DNA of 64,000 nt from contig NZ_CP036291.1 in NCBI RefSeq assembly GCF_007750855.1, positions 5,492,905 to 5,556,904 on the forward strand, in the 5' to 3' direction. Made by a program: the position numbers and the translations under genes. Positions 9,423-18,019 of this stretch are shown piece by piece. Source of the DNA: Pirellulimonas nuda (GTDB lineage Bacteria > Planctomycetota > Planctomycetia > Pirellulales > Lacipirellulaceae). Position 1 is the stretch's first letter. Each line of letters starts with the position of its first letter. The notes below the pieces were generated by a model that was not told the DNA's origin, did no database searches, and saw only the letters and a list, made by a program, of their open reading frames with translations.

Positions 9423-10478
9423 TCAGTAACCGGATACGACTTGCTCGTCGTTCCGGATGCCCAGGCGTTGGTAAACCCCGAGTTCCGAGGGATTGATGAG
9501 CGTCATGATGTCGGGGTTCTCGATCGTCATCCCGCTGCTGCTGCCGTCGAAACCGTCGTTCGCGCCGGCGTCGCTGTAGTCGATGTCTTCGGTAATGAAG
9601 TGGACCGAACCGTCGCAGAAGGAGAACACGGCGCCGCCCGGGTGCAGGCTGGCGAAGCCTTCGCCGCACCCGTCGGTGATGGGGCAGGAGGTGTCGGTGC
9701 AGGGGATCGACAAGTTGAGGGGTTCACTCACGCGGCCGGTGCACATCGACGGCCCCGCCGCCGAGCGGCCACCCTGGTTGATGGTGCCGACCCACCAGCC
9801 GGAGTTGCAATTGTCGAGCCCGTGACGTTCGCCGATGGCGAACGTCTTGCTCGAGCCGTCGATCAGCTTGCGGAACGACACCCTGGGGGCGTTGGATGCG
9901 AAATAAATGCCGTTGTTGTCACGGTCGGCTCCGGCGTCGAGCCAGCCGCTGACTGCAATGTAATTGGCCGCGCCGGCCGGGTCGTCGTGACCCGCCTTGC
10001 CGATGTCGGTGCGCCGCCAGGGGTTGCCCGGCTTGCCGATGAGCGCTTCGCCGGTGTCGCTCGGGCAACGGAATGCGGGGAGCTCCTGTAGGAAGATCGG
10101 CCGCGTCGTCGGGTCCTTACGAGCCACCTCCATGAGTCGGGAGGTGACGCCGAGCGTATCGTGTAGCGGCGCCTGTTCGATGTCCGGCAAGATCAATGCC
10201 CCCCAGCCCCAACCCTCTCCCTGCGTGTTGGATCCCTTCACGCGGTTAACGTAGCCCGACGGGAACGATTCGGCCCGGTCGTGGTAGTTCAGGGTCGCCA
10301 GCGTCAACTGTTTTAGGTTATTCACGCACTGCGATCGCCGCGCGGCTTCGCGTGCGGCCTGAACCGCCGGCAGCAGCAGCGCCACAAGGATACCGATGAT
10401 GGCAATGACGACCAGCAACTCCACCAGGGTGAAGCCGCTCAAGCGCCGGGTCGGCCGGAAGTGGCTATGGGACATCAA
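9423..10478 (-). CDS. DUF1559 pseudopilin-like protein
   Basis: A 351-residue protein with a type IV prepilin leader: SGFTLVELLVVIAIIGIL, cleaved before Phe by a prepilin peptidase. It is followed by the hallmark LLPAVQAAREAARRSQC and NNLKQLTLA stretch of the DUF1559 family, which is hugely expanded in planctomycetes. The C-terminal HPGGAVFSFCDGSVHF is the family's second signature. The role is unknown; it is probably a minor pseudopilin at the inner membrane. It overlaps the end of the lipoprotein gene by 14 bases and lies between that gene and the sulfatase. The same pseudopilin plus lipoprotein pairing recurs at 29580-31017. Confidence 0.92.
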   Translation of the reverse strand: MMSHSHFRPTRRLSGFTLVELLVVIAIIGILVALLLPAVQAAREAARRSQCVNNLKQLTLATLNYHDRAESFPSGYVNRVKGSNTQGEGWGWGALILPDIEQAPLHDTLGVTSRLMEVARKDPTTRPIFLQELPAFRCPSDTGEALIGKPGNPWRRTDIGKAGHDDPAGAANYIAVSGWLDAGADRDNNGIYFASNAPRVSFRKLIDGSSKTFAIGERHGLDNCNSGWWVGTINQGGRSAAGPSMCTGRVSEPLNLSIPCTDTSCPITDGCGEGFASLHPGGAVFSFCDGSVHFITEDIDYSDAGANDGFDGSSSGMTIENPDIMTLINPSELGVYQRLGIRNDEQVVSGY

Positions 10479-10848
10479 TCACAAGCTCCGTGTTGGAATC
10501 GTTGATATCAATCTGCGTCTCGTACGTCGGGAACAGGGGCTTGCCGAAAGGCCGCATCTCGCTGGGGGGCGAACCATCGAACCCGTCCACCACCACGCGG
10601 TGCGGGCCGGCCACGGCGCCCTTGCCGCTGGGCGTCTTGAACTTGCCGTTTTGGATGACGCCGATCGTCGCCGGGCCGCTGTTGCCCAACGAGTGGTCCG
10701 GGCCCAGCATTACCGTGCCGCTAGGAACCGGCGCTCCGTTGTGCTTGACCTCGCCCTGGATGTCGAAGCGCTGGAGCCCACCCCCGCCGCATCCGGCGAT
10801 GGTTGCGCCAAGCACCGTCAGCACCGAGGCGCCAAGATACCGTTTCAT
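10465..10848 (-). CDS. Small lipoprotein with beta-sandwich-like fold, DUF1559 partner
   Basis: A 127-residue protein. Its N-terminus, LGASVLTVLGATIAGCGGGG, ends in a lipobox (IAGC), so it should be lipid-anchored. The body resembles the small carboxypeptidase-regulatory-like lipoproteins of planctomycetes: DIQGEVKHNGAPVPSGTVML, then GKFKTPSGKGAVAGPHRVVV, and an acidic C-terminal strand. It is a paralogue of 30574-31017, with the same order of strands and the GEV.xNG.PVP.G pattern. The start is ATG at 10848; upstream codons would lose the signal. It overlaps the downstream DUF1559 gene, which suggests coupled translation. Function unknown. Confidence 0.82.
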   Translation of the reverse strand: MKRYLGASVLTVLGATIAGCGGGGLQRFDIQGEVKHNGAPVPSGTVMLGPDHSLGNSGPATIGVIQNGKFKTPSGKGAVAGPHRVVVDGFDGSPPSEMRPFGKPLFPTYETQIDINDSNTELVIDVP

Positions 10849-10885
10849 TTCTGCTAGCTCCAAAGGATTGAACGTGCGATGAACG

Positions 10886-12841
10886 CTAGGCGCGGTGCGG
10901 CCGCACGGCCGTCGAACAAACCAAGAAGACCAGCACCCCGAGGGCAAGTGTGCCCGGCTCCGGCACAGCGCTCCCGGCAGCGATGGCCCCGCTGGCGGGC
11001 TGCCCAAAGTTGTTCTTCCACTGGTCGTAGTATGCGGACGTCACCGGCGCACCTAGGCCGCCGTCGTTCGGCAGTGCGTTGCTGGTGTTGAGGTTGTCCC
11101 GCCACACGGTGTAGTCGGCCGCGTCGACCACGCCGTCGTTATTATAGTCGCCCGGAGTGCCGGCGCTGACGGTCAGTCCGTCGAGCGTAATCTGCGTGCC
11201 AGAGACGGAGAGGCTGGCGCCGACCGGCAGGTCGATCACATTAGCGAACGCGTTGCCGACCAGGGAGCCGCCAGCAAAGTCTGCGACGACGTAGCTGGAC
11301 TGCGAAGGTGACGCGATGTTCAGATCGAGCGTCAAGCCGGTGATGTCGAGCGTGCCGTCCACCGTGATGAGGTCGGCGGTTGAGCCGCTGATATTGTAGG
11401 CCAGGGTTCCGCCCGTCCCCTTCATCAGCGCGTTGTCGGTGATGGTGATGTTGGAGTTGTCCAACGAGCCGCTCAGGTTAACGGTCAGCAGGTCGCTCCC
11501 TTGAAACTGTGCGCCATCGATCTGCGTCGAGTTGAGATAAGTGTTGGCGCCGGAGAGATTGACCTCGGCCGAGGAGCCCGCCTGCAGCGATCCGGCGGCG
11601 CCGGTCTGCTGACCGCCGACGAAACGGACCACCGAGGCGGCGTCGCCGCCGCTGATGTCGCCCCCTAGGTTGAGCGTGGCTCCCTGAGCGACGCCGGTGT
11701 TGATCTGAGCGATGACATCCACCTGCTCGGCCGACTTGATGGTGATATCACCATTAAAGTCTGCGCTGAAGCTGGCGATGGTGCTGGCGCCCTGCACGCC
11801 AAGGTTGCCGGCATAGAACTCGATCGGGTTGTCGATGACAATCGCCCCTCCGTCGACGTCGAGGAACGGACGGAGCACGCCGGTAGCGGTCGCCGCCACG
11901 TTGCCCAACTGCACAATGGTCGCGGTGTCCCCGAAGGCCTTGTTTGCCCGCACTTGCAACGCCGTGTTGCTGAGTATCGCACGCCCATTAAACGTACTGT
12001 CTAGGTTGGTGTTGTTCAGGATCTGCAGCCCGTCGGCGAAGGTCAGCTCGCCAGCGCCGGTTATCGGCCCGTTGTAGAATGCGTTGACATTGAAGCTGCG
12101 AAGGATGCGAGCGCCGTCGCCAGAGGTGACATTGATCTCATTCTTCACGATACGCTGGGCGACGGCTCCTGATGCAAGCCGTAGCTCCGACGCGGCAGTC
12201 GAGCCAGGCGTGCCCAGCGTGACGGCGCCAATGCCCAATGGGCCTCGCGTGAACGAAGCGTCAGTGGGGATCGTCGCGTTGACCACTAGCGACGAGTCAA
12301 CGATGGTCAGCCCGCCGGAGAAAGCGCTGTTAGGGGGTGAGCCCCCGTTCATCGCAAAGCCTCCGCCGCCGGTCAGCACTAGCTCGCTACCGCCGTTGTC
12401 GTCGATGCGTTGGTTCAACTGAAAGCGGACCGTGGCGTTGTTGGTCATCGTGGTCGAGGCCGACAACAGCTGCATCTGGCCGGCCAACATCAGGGTGCCC
12501 GCCGCGTCTGCTCCGACCGTCACTCCGCCGGCGCCCAGCTTCCAGGCCGGGTTCGCTGCGTTGACCGTGATGTTGGCGTCGGCGCCGTCGGTGAATGTGA
12601 TGGAGTTCACTGTAGCGGCTAGATCGGGCGTCGCGGTCCCGGTGGCCAGCGCGCCGAACACCACGTCATCGCCATCGGTGAAGCCCGCTACCTCATCGAC
12701 CCAGTTGGCGTTGGCCGAGAACAGGTTTCCGGCGTCTCCTCCGTCCCACTCGACCGTGACAGCAGAGGCCGAGCGCGGCGAGAGGCTAATGAGCAGAACG
12801 ATCCCAACACTCAACAACAGATTATGGCGACAAATTGACAT
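10886..12841 (-). CDS. PEP-CTERM exported protein with beta-strand repeats and dockerin-like domain
   Basis: A 651-residue surface protein. A signal peptide (SVGIVLLISLSPRSASA) is followed by about 500 residues of repetitive beta-strand sequence of the autotransporter-repeat kind, rich in G, N, T and V (for example GGGGFAMNGG, SGGLTIVDSSLVVNA). Near the end is one dockerin-like EF-hand, DGVVDAADYTVWRDN, with a second partly degenerate repeat (YYDQWKNNFGQ). The C-terminus is a PEP-CTERM anchor (SAVPEPGTLALGVLVFLVC plus a basic tail), normally processed by an exosortase. A GGAG ribosome site lies 9 bases before the ATG. It sits between the FecR-like gene and the lipoprotein/pseudopilin pair, so it is a likely client of that regulatory module. 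Confidence 0.87.
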   Translation of the reverse strand: MSICRHNLLLSVGIVLLISLSPRSASAVTVEWDGGDAGNLFSANANWVDEVAGFTDGDDVVFGALATGTATPDLAATVNSITFTDGADANITVNAANPAWKLGAGGVTVGADAAGTLMLAGQMQLLSASTTMTNNATVRFQLNQRIDDNGGSELVLTGGGGFAMNGGSPPNSAFSGGLTIVDSSLVVNATIPTDASFTRGPLGIGAVTLGTPGSTAASELRLASGAVAQRIVKNEINVTSGDGARILRSFNVNAFYNGPITGAGELTFADGLQILNNTNLDSTFNGRAILSNTALQVRANKAFGDTATIVQLGNVAATATGVLRPFLDVDGGAIVIDNPIEFYAGNLGVQGASTIASFSADFNGDITIKSAEQVDVIAQINTGVAQGATLNLGGDISGGDAASVVRFVGGQQTGAAGSLQAGSSAEVNLSGANTYLNSTQIDGAQFQGSDLLTVNLSGSLDNSNITITDNALMKGTGGTLAYNISGSTADLITVDGTLDITGLTLDLNIASPSQSSYVVADFAGGSLVGNAFANVIDLPVGASLSVSGTQITLDGLTVSAGTPGDYNNDGVVDAADYTVWRDNLNTSNALPNDGGLGAPVTSAYYDQWKNNFGQPASGAIAAGSAVPEPGTLALGVLVFLVCSTAVRPHRA

Positions 12842-12901
12842 CTCAACGTTCTCCGGATCGATAAGTGGAAGAGGTTACGGACATGGTGTCCGCAAGCTAG
12901 C

Positions 12902-14470
12902 TCACTCGGCGGGGGTTAGCTGGACAATAGAAAAATTCCAAGCGAACGAGTCGTAGCGGCTCGAACTGTTTGGCCCGATCGCGACGTAGATGGTGTCGCC
13001 CGATTCGAGGCCCGGCAGGTCTACGTCGAATGCGAGGTTGTTCGTGTCGTAGCCGGTTCCGCTGAACGCGGGGTCGTGGTGATCCACGTGCACCACCACG
13101 TCGATGCCGAACTCATTATCCCTGATAATCTCGTCAAAGCGGCGATCGTCCAGACGGCTCAGCCAGCTATCGACGATGGCGTAGTCGCCCGATTGGGGCA
13201 CCGTGAATGCCGCGACTGGCCCGTGGTCGTACCGATCGACTTCGGCGGTCTTCGCGTCAGGGCCTGGGTGACCGCCGGTCTCGCGGAGGCACAGCGACTT
13301 GGCCGGGGGGGGCGCCGGGAACGGGCCCGAGCCGGCCGTCGTGTAGCCCCACTCGCCGTTCCAGCGCAGGTCTTGATAGTGGTCGGGATTACCCAGCGGT
13401 CCCCGCGCGTTCCACAGAAAGCGCCATGATGGGGCCGGGGTCCGCTGGTCGAGCTGGGTGGAGCGGAAGTCGCGGCGGAAGTTGGCGACAAGACGCGCCC
13501 CCTGAGATGCGCCCTGGGTCGCGACCCGACGCGTGAAGCTGTCGGGGTTGAGCTCGTTGTCCGCCCGCACCAGCTCCGTAGCGCTGGCTCGCAGCGCGGC
13601 GCCGGCCAGCAGCCGTTGATTCTGACCCGGTCGACCACGCGGGGCGACGATCACCTCGCCGTCGAAGACCACCACATCGCAGCCGCCGCCGTGCCGGGCG
13701 ACCACGCCGAACTCCGTCCCGAGGTCGAGGATGCGGGCCTCCTCCGTGCGCACCGCAAAGCCGATCGCGTCGGGTGGAACCTTGGCGGACAGCCGGCCGG
13801 CGATCAGCAGCACCTCCATGTCGGAGACCAGCTCGAGCTCGGCCGGGCCCTCGATCACCAGTTGGGCTCCGCTGCGAAACGCCACGTCCGCCAACCCGGA
13901 CGCCAGATTCATCTTGGCGCCGGCGCCGAAAGTGGTGCCACGAGCTAGGTCCTGAGGGCCGTCGCTCCACACGGCGTGGTCGTGGTTGTAGAGCACCGCG
14001 ATGGTGTCGACCGTACGGGGCTCATCCGCCCGATCTTCGGAGGCAGTCGGCGACGCCTTTGGCGGATGCTCCCGCACGATCTGGGCCGCGACACGTTCAG
14101 AGGGCGCCCGCCATTGAGGGATCCAAACCGCCAACGTTAGCGCCGCGGCAAGCGCTGCAAGCCACACCCAGGGGCGAGACGCACGCGCAGCGGCTCTTTC
14201 CCAGGCCACCGGCTCCGCCCGCTCGACGGACGCTGTCGGCAGGCTCAGCAGGTCTCCAATCAACCGGCTGTTGGCCCGACGCGCCCGCATCGCGAAACGG
14301 ATGTCTTCATCGACACACACCCGCTCGATGAACTCGGCGCGTGCGTCGGGCCCGGACAGCAGCAGCGCCTCCAGATCGGTGACTTCGCGGGGGGTAGCTT
14401 CTCCGGACAGGAACCGATCGGCCAGCAGCAACAGACGGTCGGGGTCGTGATTGAGTGGGTCGTGGCTCAT
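12902..14470 (-). CDS. FecR-domain transmembrane regulator, probable anti-sigma partner
   Basis: A 522-residue protein starting one base after the sigma-factor stop codon, so the two are co-expressed. Residues 1-70 form a short cytoplasmic region with the planctomycete pattern LLLADRFLSGEATPREVTDL. A single membrane helix follows (WVWLAALAAALTLAVWIP). The periplasmic part contains a FecR domain (about 190-300), with GRLSAKVPPDAIGFAVRTE and ILDLGTEFGVVA as its typical strands. The remaining C-terminal 200 residues (LVANFRRDFRSTQL onward) look like a lectin- or jellyroll-like sensing domain but are not recognised. Known FecR proteins pass a cell-surface signal to an ECF sigma factor; that role here is inference from position and domain. 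Confidence 0.85.
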   Translation of the reverse strand: MSHDPLNHDPDRLLLLADRFLSGEATPREVTDLEALLLSGPDARAEFIERVCVDEDIRFAMRARRANSRLIGDLLSLPTASVERAEPVAWERAAARASRPWVWLAALAAALTLAVWIPQWRAPSERVAAQIVREHPPKASPTASEDRADEPRTVDTIAVLYNHDHAVWSDGPQDLARGTTFGAGAKMNLASGLADVAFRSGAQLVIEGPAELELVSDMEVLLIAGRLSAKVPPDAIGFAVRTEEARILDLGTEFGVVARHGGGCDVVVFDGEVIVAPRGRPGQNQRLLAGAALRASATELVRADNELNPDSFTRRVATQGASQGARLVANFRRDFRSTQLDQRTPAPSWRFLWNARGPLGNPDHYQDLRWNGEWGYTTAGSGPFPAPPPAKSLCLRETGGHPGPDAKTAEVDRYDHGPVAAFTVPQSGDYAIVDSWLSRLDDRRFDEIIRDNEFGIDVVVHVDHHDPAFSGTGYDTNNLAFDVDLPGLESGDTIYVAIGPNSSSRYDSFAWNFSIVQLTPAE

Positions 14471-14471
14471 G

Positions 14472-15032
14472 CTAAAAGGACTCCAACGAGAGCGAACGCC
14501 TGATGCAATCTTGGAGCAGGTCGCGGACCCGCTTGAGCGAGTTGTGAACGCTTTGTGGGCTGCGTTGGAGCGACCGGGCGATGTCCCGCACGGCGACGCT
14601 CTTGGAATAGCACTGCTCCAACAGTCCGCGGTCCATCTTCGACAGCTTGGCGACGCATCCCGCCAACGCCTCGCGGCGAGCGTCTCGATCGCCGTCGGAC
14701 ATTTGTTGCAGCGAAGCGACCATGAGCTCGTCCAGTTGATCGCTCAGCACCAGCCGATGCGTCCGGCGCTTCCGCAAGAAGTTTCGCGCTTCGAGCCGGG
14801 CGACGCCGCAGGCCCAACCGAAAAAATCCCGCGTGGCGTCGAACGCGTCGTACTTGCGCCACAAGACGATGCTGGTCTGCTGCAGCACGTCGTCCGCTTC
14901 GTCCATGTCCTGAACGATCATGTGGATGTAGCTGTAGAGGCGGACGTGGACTTGCTGCAAACGCTCGGCAAACTCGTGCTCCTTGCGGCCTTGGTTTTTT
15001 GAATGTTCTGGTTTCAGAGTGAAGACTCCCAT
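14472..15032 (-). CDS. ECF sigma factor, Rhodopirellula/Verrucomicrobium type
   Basis: A 186-residue RNA polymerase sigma-70-family factor. Region 2 is seen as LYSYIHMIVQDMDEADDVLQQTSIVLWRKYDAF, given here in outline: the DADDVLQ-type core and WRKYD box are present, followed by FFGWACGVARLEARNFLRK. Region 4 follows as LSKMDRGLLEQCYSKSV and the helix-turn-helix VRDIARSLQRSPQSVHNSL. The start is ATG at 15032, the first that leaves a normal ECF length. It lies directly upstream of the FecR-like gene with a one-base gap. It probably directs transcription of the downstream minus-strand genes and perhaps of other exported proteins. Confidence 0.9.
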   Translation of the reverse strand: MGVFTLKPEHSKNQGRKEHEFAERLQQVHVRLYSYIHMIVQDMDEADDVLQQTSIVLWRKYDAFDATRDFFGWACGVARLEARNFLRKRRTHRLVLSDQLDELMVASLQQMSDGDRDARREALAGCVAKLSKMDRGLLEQCYSKSVAVRDIARSLQRSPQSVHNSLKRVRDLLQDCIRRSLSLESF

Positions 15033-15081
15033 TGGCGTTGCAGCGGGTCTGCAACTCGGACTCGCTAGTTGCCGCCTGGCC

Positions 15082-15118
15082 GCGCCGCCGGCCCCACTGC
15101 CCCGGGGGCCGGCGGCGC
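15082..15118 (-). terminator. Perfect GC hairpin between the PEP-CTERM and sigma genes
   Basis: A perfect 14-bp inverted repeat, GCGCCGCCGGCCCC at 15082-15095 and its complement at 15105-15118, with a 9-base loop. It lies 31 bases after the stop of the minus-strand PEP-CTERM gene and before the sigma gene. It has no T-run, so it may stall or protect RNA ends rather than act as a classical intrinsic terminator. Confidence 0.55.
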
Positions 15119-15148
15119 TAGTGATGCCCCCAACCTTCCGACGCTTGT

Positions 15149-15883
15149 TCAGCGCAACCTGCGGCGCGCCAGCACCGCCCCCGCCAGCGACAAGCCCAGC
15201 AGGCACGCAGCCGTCGGCTCTGGAACGGCAGAAGAGGAGGTTCCGATGAATCGAATCGCGTCGACCTGAAAGTTGTCGTTGCCCGAAGCGGTCGCTTCGT
15301 AGAACCCCAACCGAAGCTTGCCGGTGCCGCTGGCGCTCCACGCGGTCGCGGAATCCGTCGCGGTCAGGTTCTCGGAGGTTACGTCAATCGAGTAGGTGGT
15401 GATCGGGTCCGCCCCCGACTGCACGGTGATGGCGCCCCCGGGGAGGATCGCGGTCGTGTTGTCTGGCTTGCGGTACATGAAATCCCAATTGGTTCCGGCG
15501 CTGTTCGATGCACGGACATCGATCTCTACGCTCGTGATCGTGTAGGTCGCTCCGGCGGCGGCAAAGGCTAGGTCAACATCGAACCGAGTAGGCGCCCCAA
15601 AAGTCGATGCCGTGTGAAGATCGGGATTCGCCGCGGCGGCGCCGGTGGCGTCGTAGACCCAGGTAGAAGTTCCGCTCGCCCCCCCAACCGCCGAGAACGC
15701 CGTGGCCCCGAACGTGACTGCCGGGTCAACTACGGTGAACTGTGCGTCGGACGACGCAATGACGCCAACCGCCGAGCCGCCGGCGCCAGAAAAATCGACC
15801 TCAACCAGGATCGGGGCCGCATGGACGGGCCGCATCACAACCACGCAGATAGCGGCAGCTAGACCACAGGACAGCAACTTCAT
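15149..15883 (-). CDS. PEP-CTERM exported protein, unknown body
   Basis: A 244-residue protein with a clear signal peptide (MKLLSCGLAAAICVVVMRPVHA) and a C-terminal PEP-CTERM anchor (SSAVPEPTAACLLGLSLAGAVLARRRLR). The body is a beta-rich single domain (VEIDVRASNSAGTNWDFMY, IRFIG near its end) of the kind that often binds carbohydrate in PEP-CTERM proteins. I recognise no family. The ribosome site GGGAG precedes the ATG by 8 bases. The hairpin at 15082-15118 separates it from the sigma gene, so it is probably its own transcription unit. Confidence 0.8.
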   Translation of the reverse strand: MKLLSCGLAAAICVVVMRPVHAAPILVEVDFSGAGGSAVGVIASSDAQFTVVDPAVTFGATAFSAVGGASGTSTWVYDATGAAAANPDLHTASTFGAPTRFDVDLAFAAAGATYTITSVEIDVRASNSAGTNWDFMYRKPDNTTAILPGGAITVQSGADPITTYSIDVTSENLTATDSATAWSASGTGKLRLGFYEATASGNDNFQVDAIRFIGTSSSAVPEPTAACLLGLSLAGAVLARRRLR

Positions 15884-15977
15884 TAGACAACTCCCAGATG
15901 AAAGACCGCAGACAAGCTTCGGAACCGACGCCGGCCGAGCAGAAGAGCGGCGTGCAGTTACAGGTCGTCTGAAATCC

Positions 15978-16695
15978 TCAAGGATTCATCTGAAAACTGT
16001 GAAAACCTTCAAGGAAGCCGAGATACTGCCCGGCTCTGCCCAACAAACGCCGGGTCCCAAGCAGCACCAACCCTAGTGCGGCAAGTCGCAAATCCGGCGA
16101 TTCTGGAACCGGGGCGCCGCCGACCGCGGCGAGAGAATCCCCATGGCGGAGCTTCTAGAACTCGTGGGCCTGCTGCTCAACCACCTCATTGGCGTCACCA
16201 TCGGCTCCAGCGCCGGCCAAGTTCGGAGCATCCCCCAGCGCGTCACGCCACGTCGGGTAGTCGGCCGCATCGACGCGCCAGTCCCCGTTGTAGTGGCCGG
16301 GCAGCGAGGTAGATGCGAGCAGTCGCACCTCGAAGTTATCGATCGGCGCAAAGAACTCCTTGCCGCTGTCCGCTGCCGATCCGCCTACATGAGTACGCAG
16401 GCTGAAAAAAAGTTCGTCGCTGCTGAATACAACTGCTTTATCGGTGAGCCTGGCGACGCCGTCGAGACGCTGTCTACTAGCCTTCGCTGACGGCAAGTAG
16501 CGCAAACGGGAATCCCGTTGGACGCAGGCTTTGACGACTTCTACGGATTCCTCGGCGGACAGATCAACTCTTGGCCTGGGGCCGGACGGGCGGCTCGCAG
16601 ACAACAGAGGTGTCCGCAACACTCGTCCCAACCAAGGCGCCTTCACGGTTCCGGTCGGTCCCGTGAAGCACCCGCATGGATCACGGCTCACCTCT
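15978..16695 (-). pseudogene. Frameshifted dockerin/PEP-CTERM gene
   Basis: The minus strand carries a recognisable end of an exported protein: FFAPIDNFEVRLLASTS, then a dockerin-like repeat, NGDWRVDAADYPTWRDALGD and GADGDANEV. The frame then breaks (a stop follows EQQAHEF). In another frame a PEP-CTERM-like tail continues: APVPESPDLRLAALGLVLLG and a basic end with a TGA at 15978-15980. The second EF-hand is lost at the break and the PEP motif reads PESP. The 5' end runs into the duplicated hairpin segment at 16625. Part of a cluster of decayed surface-protein genes. Confidence 0.6.
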
Positions 16696-16875
16696 ACGTC
16701 TCGACCTTCGACCGTCAGTGATAGCCCCTTGTAGTGCGTGACCTCTCGACCGACTCCGCACGTAGTATGCGACGGACGTGCCTCGCCTCTGGCCAGCTGC
16801 GCAGGGGAGGCGGCTACTGCTTGGCCGAGGAACGGATTCTACGCCACCGGGCGGCAAAGGCGGCGGCGCCAGCCA
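16625..16875. repeat. Duplicated hairpin-containing segment, copy 2
   Basis: Counterpart of 3425-3672. CCCAACCAAGGCGCC is followed by the same inverted repeat (CTTCACGG at 16641-16648, CCGTGAAG at 16661-16668), GTGCGTGACC and ACCGGGCGGCAAAGGCGG. Here the right part continues into the HAF/PEP-CTERM remnant, showing that both copies descend from one larger locus. Confidence 0.6.
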
Positions 16876-17040
16876 ACACGCTGCACAGGCCCAAGCCCCT
16901 CGGCTCTGGGACCGCAGACAGGTCGGCCCGCCAAGCCTCAACCTGGCCTGCTGGGTTAGCGCTGTAGCCGACGACCACCTTGCCGTTGGCAGAGACGCCC
17001 GTCGTTCGTTGCAGACGTCAATCTGGGAGGTCGACGCCTT
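16814..17040 (-). pseudogene. Decayed C-terminal end of a HAF-repeat PEP-CTERM protein, copy 2
   Basis: The minus strand reads GVDLPD, an in-frame TGA, then TTGVSANGKVVVGYS, QVEAWRADL and a complete PEP-CTERM anchor, AVPEPRGLGLCSVLAGAAAF with the basic end RWRRIRSSAKQ and a stop at 16814-16816. It is closely similar to copy 1 at 1841-2195, and both carry a stop just before the ATGVSANG-type block. The tail here is intact, while copy 1 has lost its native stop. No upstream gene body remains. Confidence 0.65.
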
Positions 17041-17440
17041 CTTGGTGTAGGGAAGCGGCCGGCCTTGGCAAGCTGTCGCCCGCGGTCGCTGCGGGTCCCA
17101 TCTTACTTGCAAGGAAGCGGCCTGCGCCCTCGGGTCTCGGCCGGAGGCCCTGTGGGCTGTCAAGACGCTCGTGCAGGGGTAGGTCCCCCGAGGGGTCTCC
17201 CACCAAGGGCCACACGGATCTGGGCCCAAGGCTCTTTCCATGGTCGCCAACGGCCAAGTTCCTGTACCCCAGACACGCCTTATCCCTCTACTTCTAACTA
17301 GTAGACTATTAATAAGAGGACCCGGCGTATGCGGCGTGCACGGTAGGCGTGCATGGCGTGAACGGTAGCTACCGCCGCAGCAGCCTGGGGAGGACTAGCT
17401 GCGGCACATCAGCGGGCAGGGTTGCCGCAAGCCACCATTC
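17041..17440. other. Non-coding gap with no gene seen
   Basis: No convincing gene on either strand. At about 17325-17380 there are short direct and inverted repeats (GGCGTGCACGGTAGGCGTGC, then GGTAGCTACCGCCGC). An AT-rich patch with TAGTAGACTATTAATAAG at about 17298-17320 stands out against the GC-rich surroundings and could hold a promoter, but no gene follows it. Confidence 0.4.
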
Positions 17441-17536
17441 GGCAGCCGCGTCGTTGCGGGTTGGGCGGCTAGTTGGCGCCCGCAATCACTCACGCTGAGC
17501 GTGGCCCGGCGCACCCCCGGCCCCCAGAGCCCCATC

Positions 17537-17641
17537 AGGGGCCCCCACGCGCCCTCTGTGGCGCAGTTGGGCCCTAGTGGGGCTGGGAGGGCGCTAGGCC
17601 GCCCCAACTCGCCTATGCGCGCGCAGCGCCCTCAGGGCGCA
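17537..17641 (+). repeat. GC-rich about 105-bp direct repeat, copy 2 of 7
   Basis: Core AGGGGCCCCCACGCGCCC through GCGCGCGCAGCGCC and GGGCGCA. The left flank from 17441 (CAGCCGCGTCGTTGCGGG onward) is shared only with copy 1, giving about 200 bp of close similarity. Confidence 0.8.
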
Positions 17642-17731
17642 CGTCCCATCGTCGGCCCCCGCTGTCCAGTCAGCGACGCCCCATTCAGGGAGACTGCTGC
17701 CTCGCGGCCCGCATCGCTGGTGGGTCGACCG

Positions 17732-17912
17732 CAGATCGGCAGCAAGGGAAGGGAGCTGCGGGCGTCGATTTTTTCTGTGGGTGAGGCTTCGTTGCGACAG
17801 CAACTCCAGAAGCCTCACTCTTCTGGATTCTGGAATATGGGTCACCGGTGGTACCTGGAAATGGACACTGGTGGTACTTGCTATTGCTCACTGGTGGTAC
17901 CTGGTCGCGACG
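17732..17912. repeat. Hairpin element with GGTGGTACCTGG repeats, copy 1
   Basis: CAGATCGGCAGCAAGGGAAG leads into a nested hairpin. The outer arms are GTGAGGCTTC (17781-17790) and GAAGCCTCAC (17809-17818); the inner arms are GTTGC and GCAAC around a four-base loop. It is followed by three spaced copies of CACYGGTGGTACYTG between about 17845 and 17905. The second copy is at 55921-56075. A change in the outer stem is compensated on the opposite arm between copies, so the folded form may matter. Confidence 0.65.
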
Positions 17913-18019
17913 CAGTTGAATGGCGTTAGCCGGCCTCATCACGCGATACGGCCTTCGGGCGCCTCCGCCGCGTAGAGCCCCCCCCCCGAGATCCTCGGCG
18001 GCGCCCGGGGCGTCGCCCC

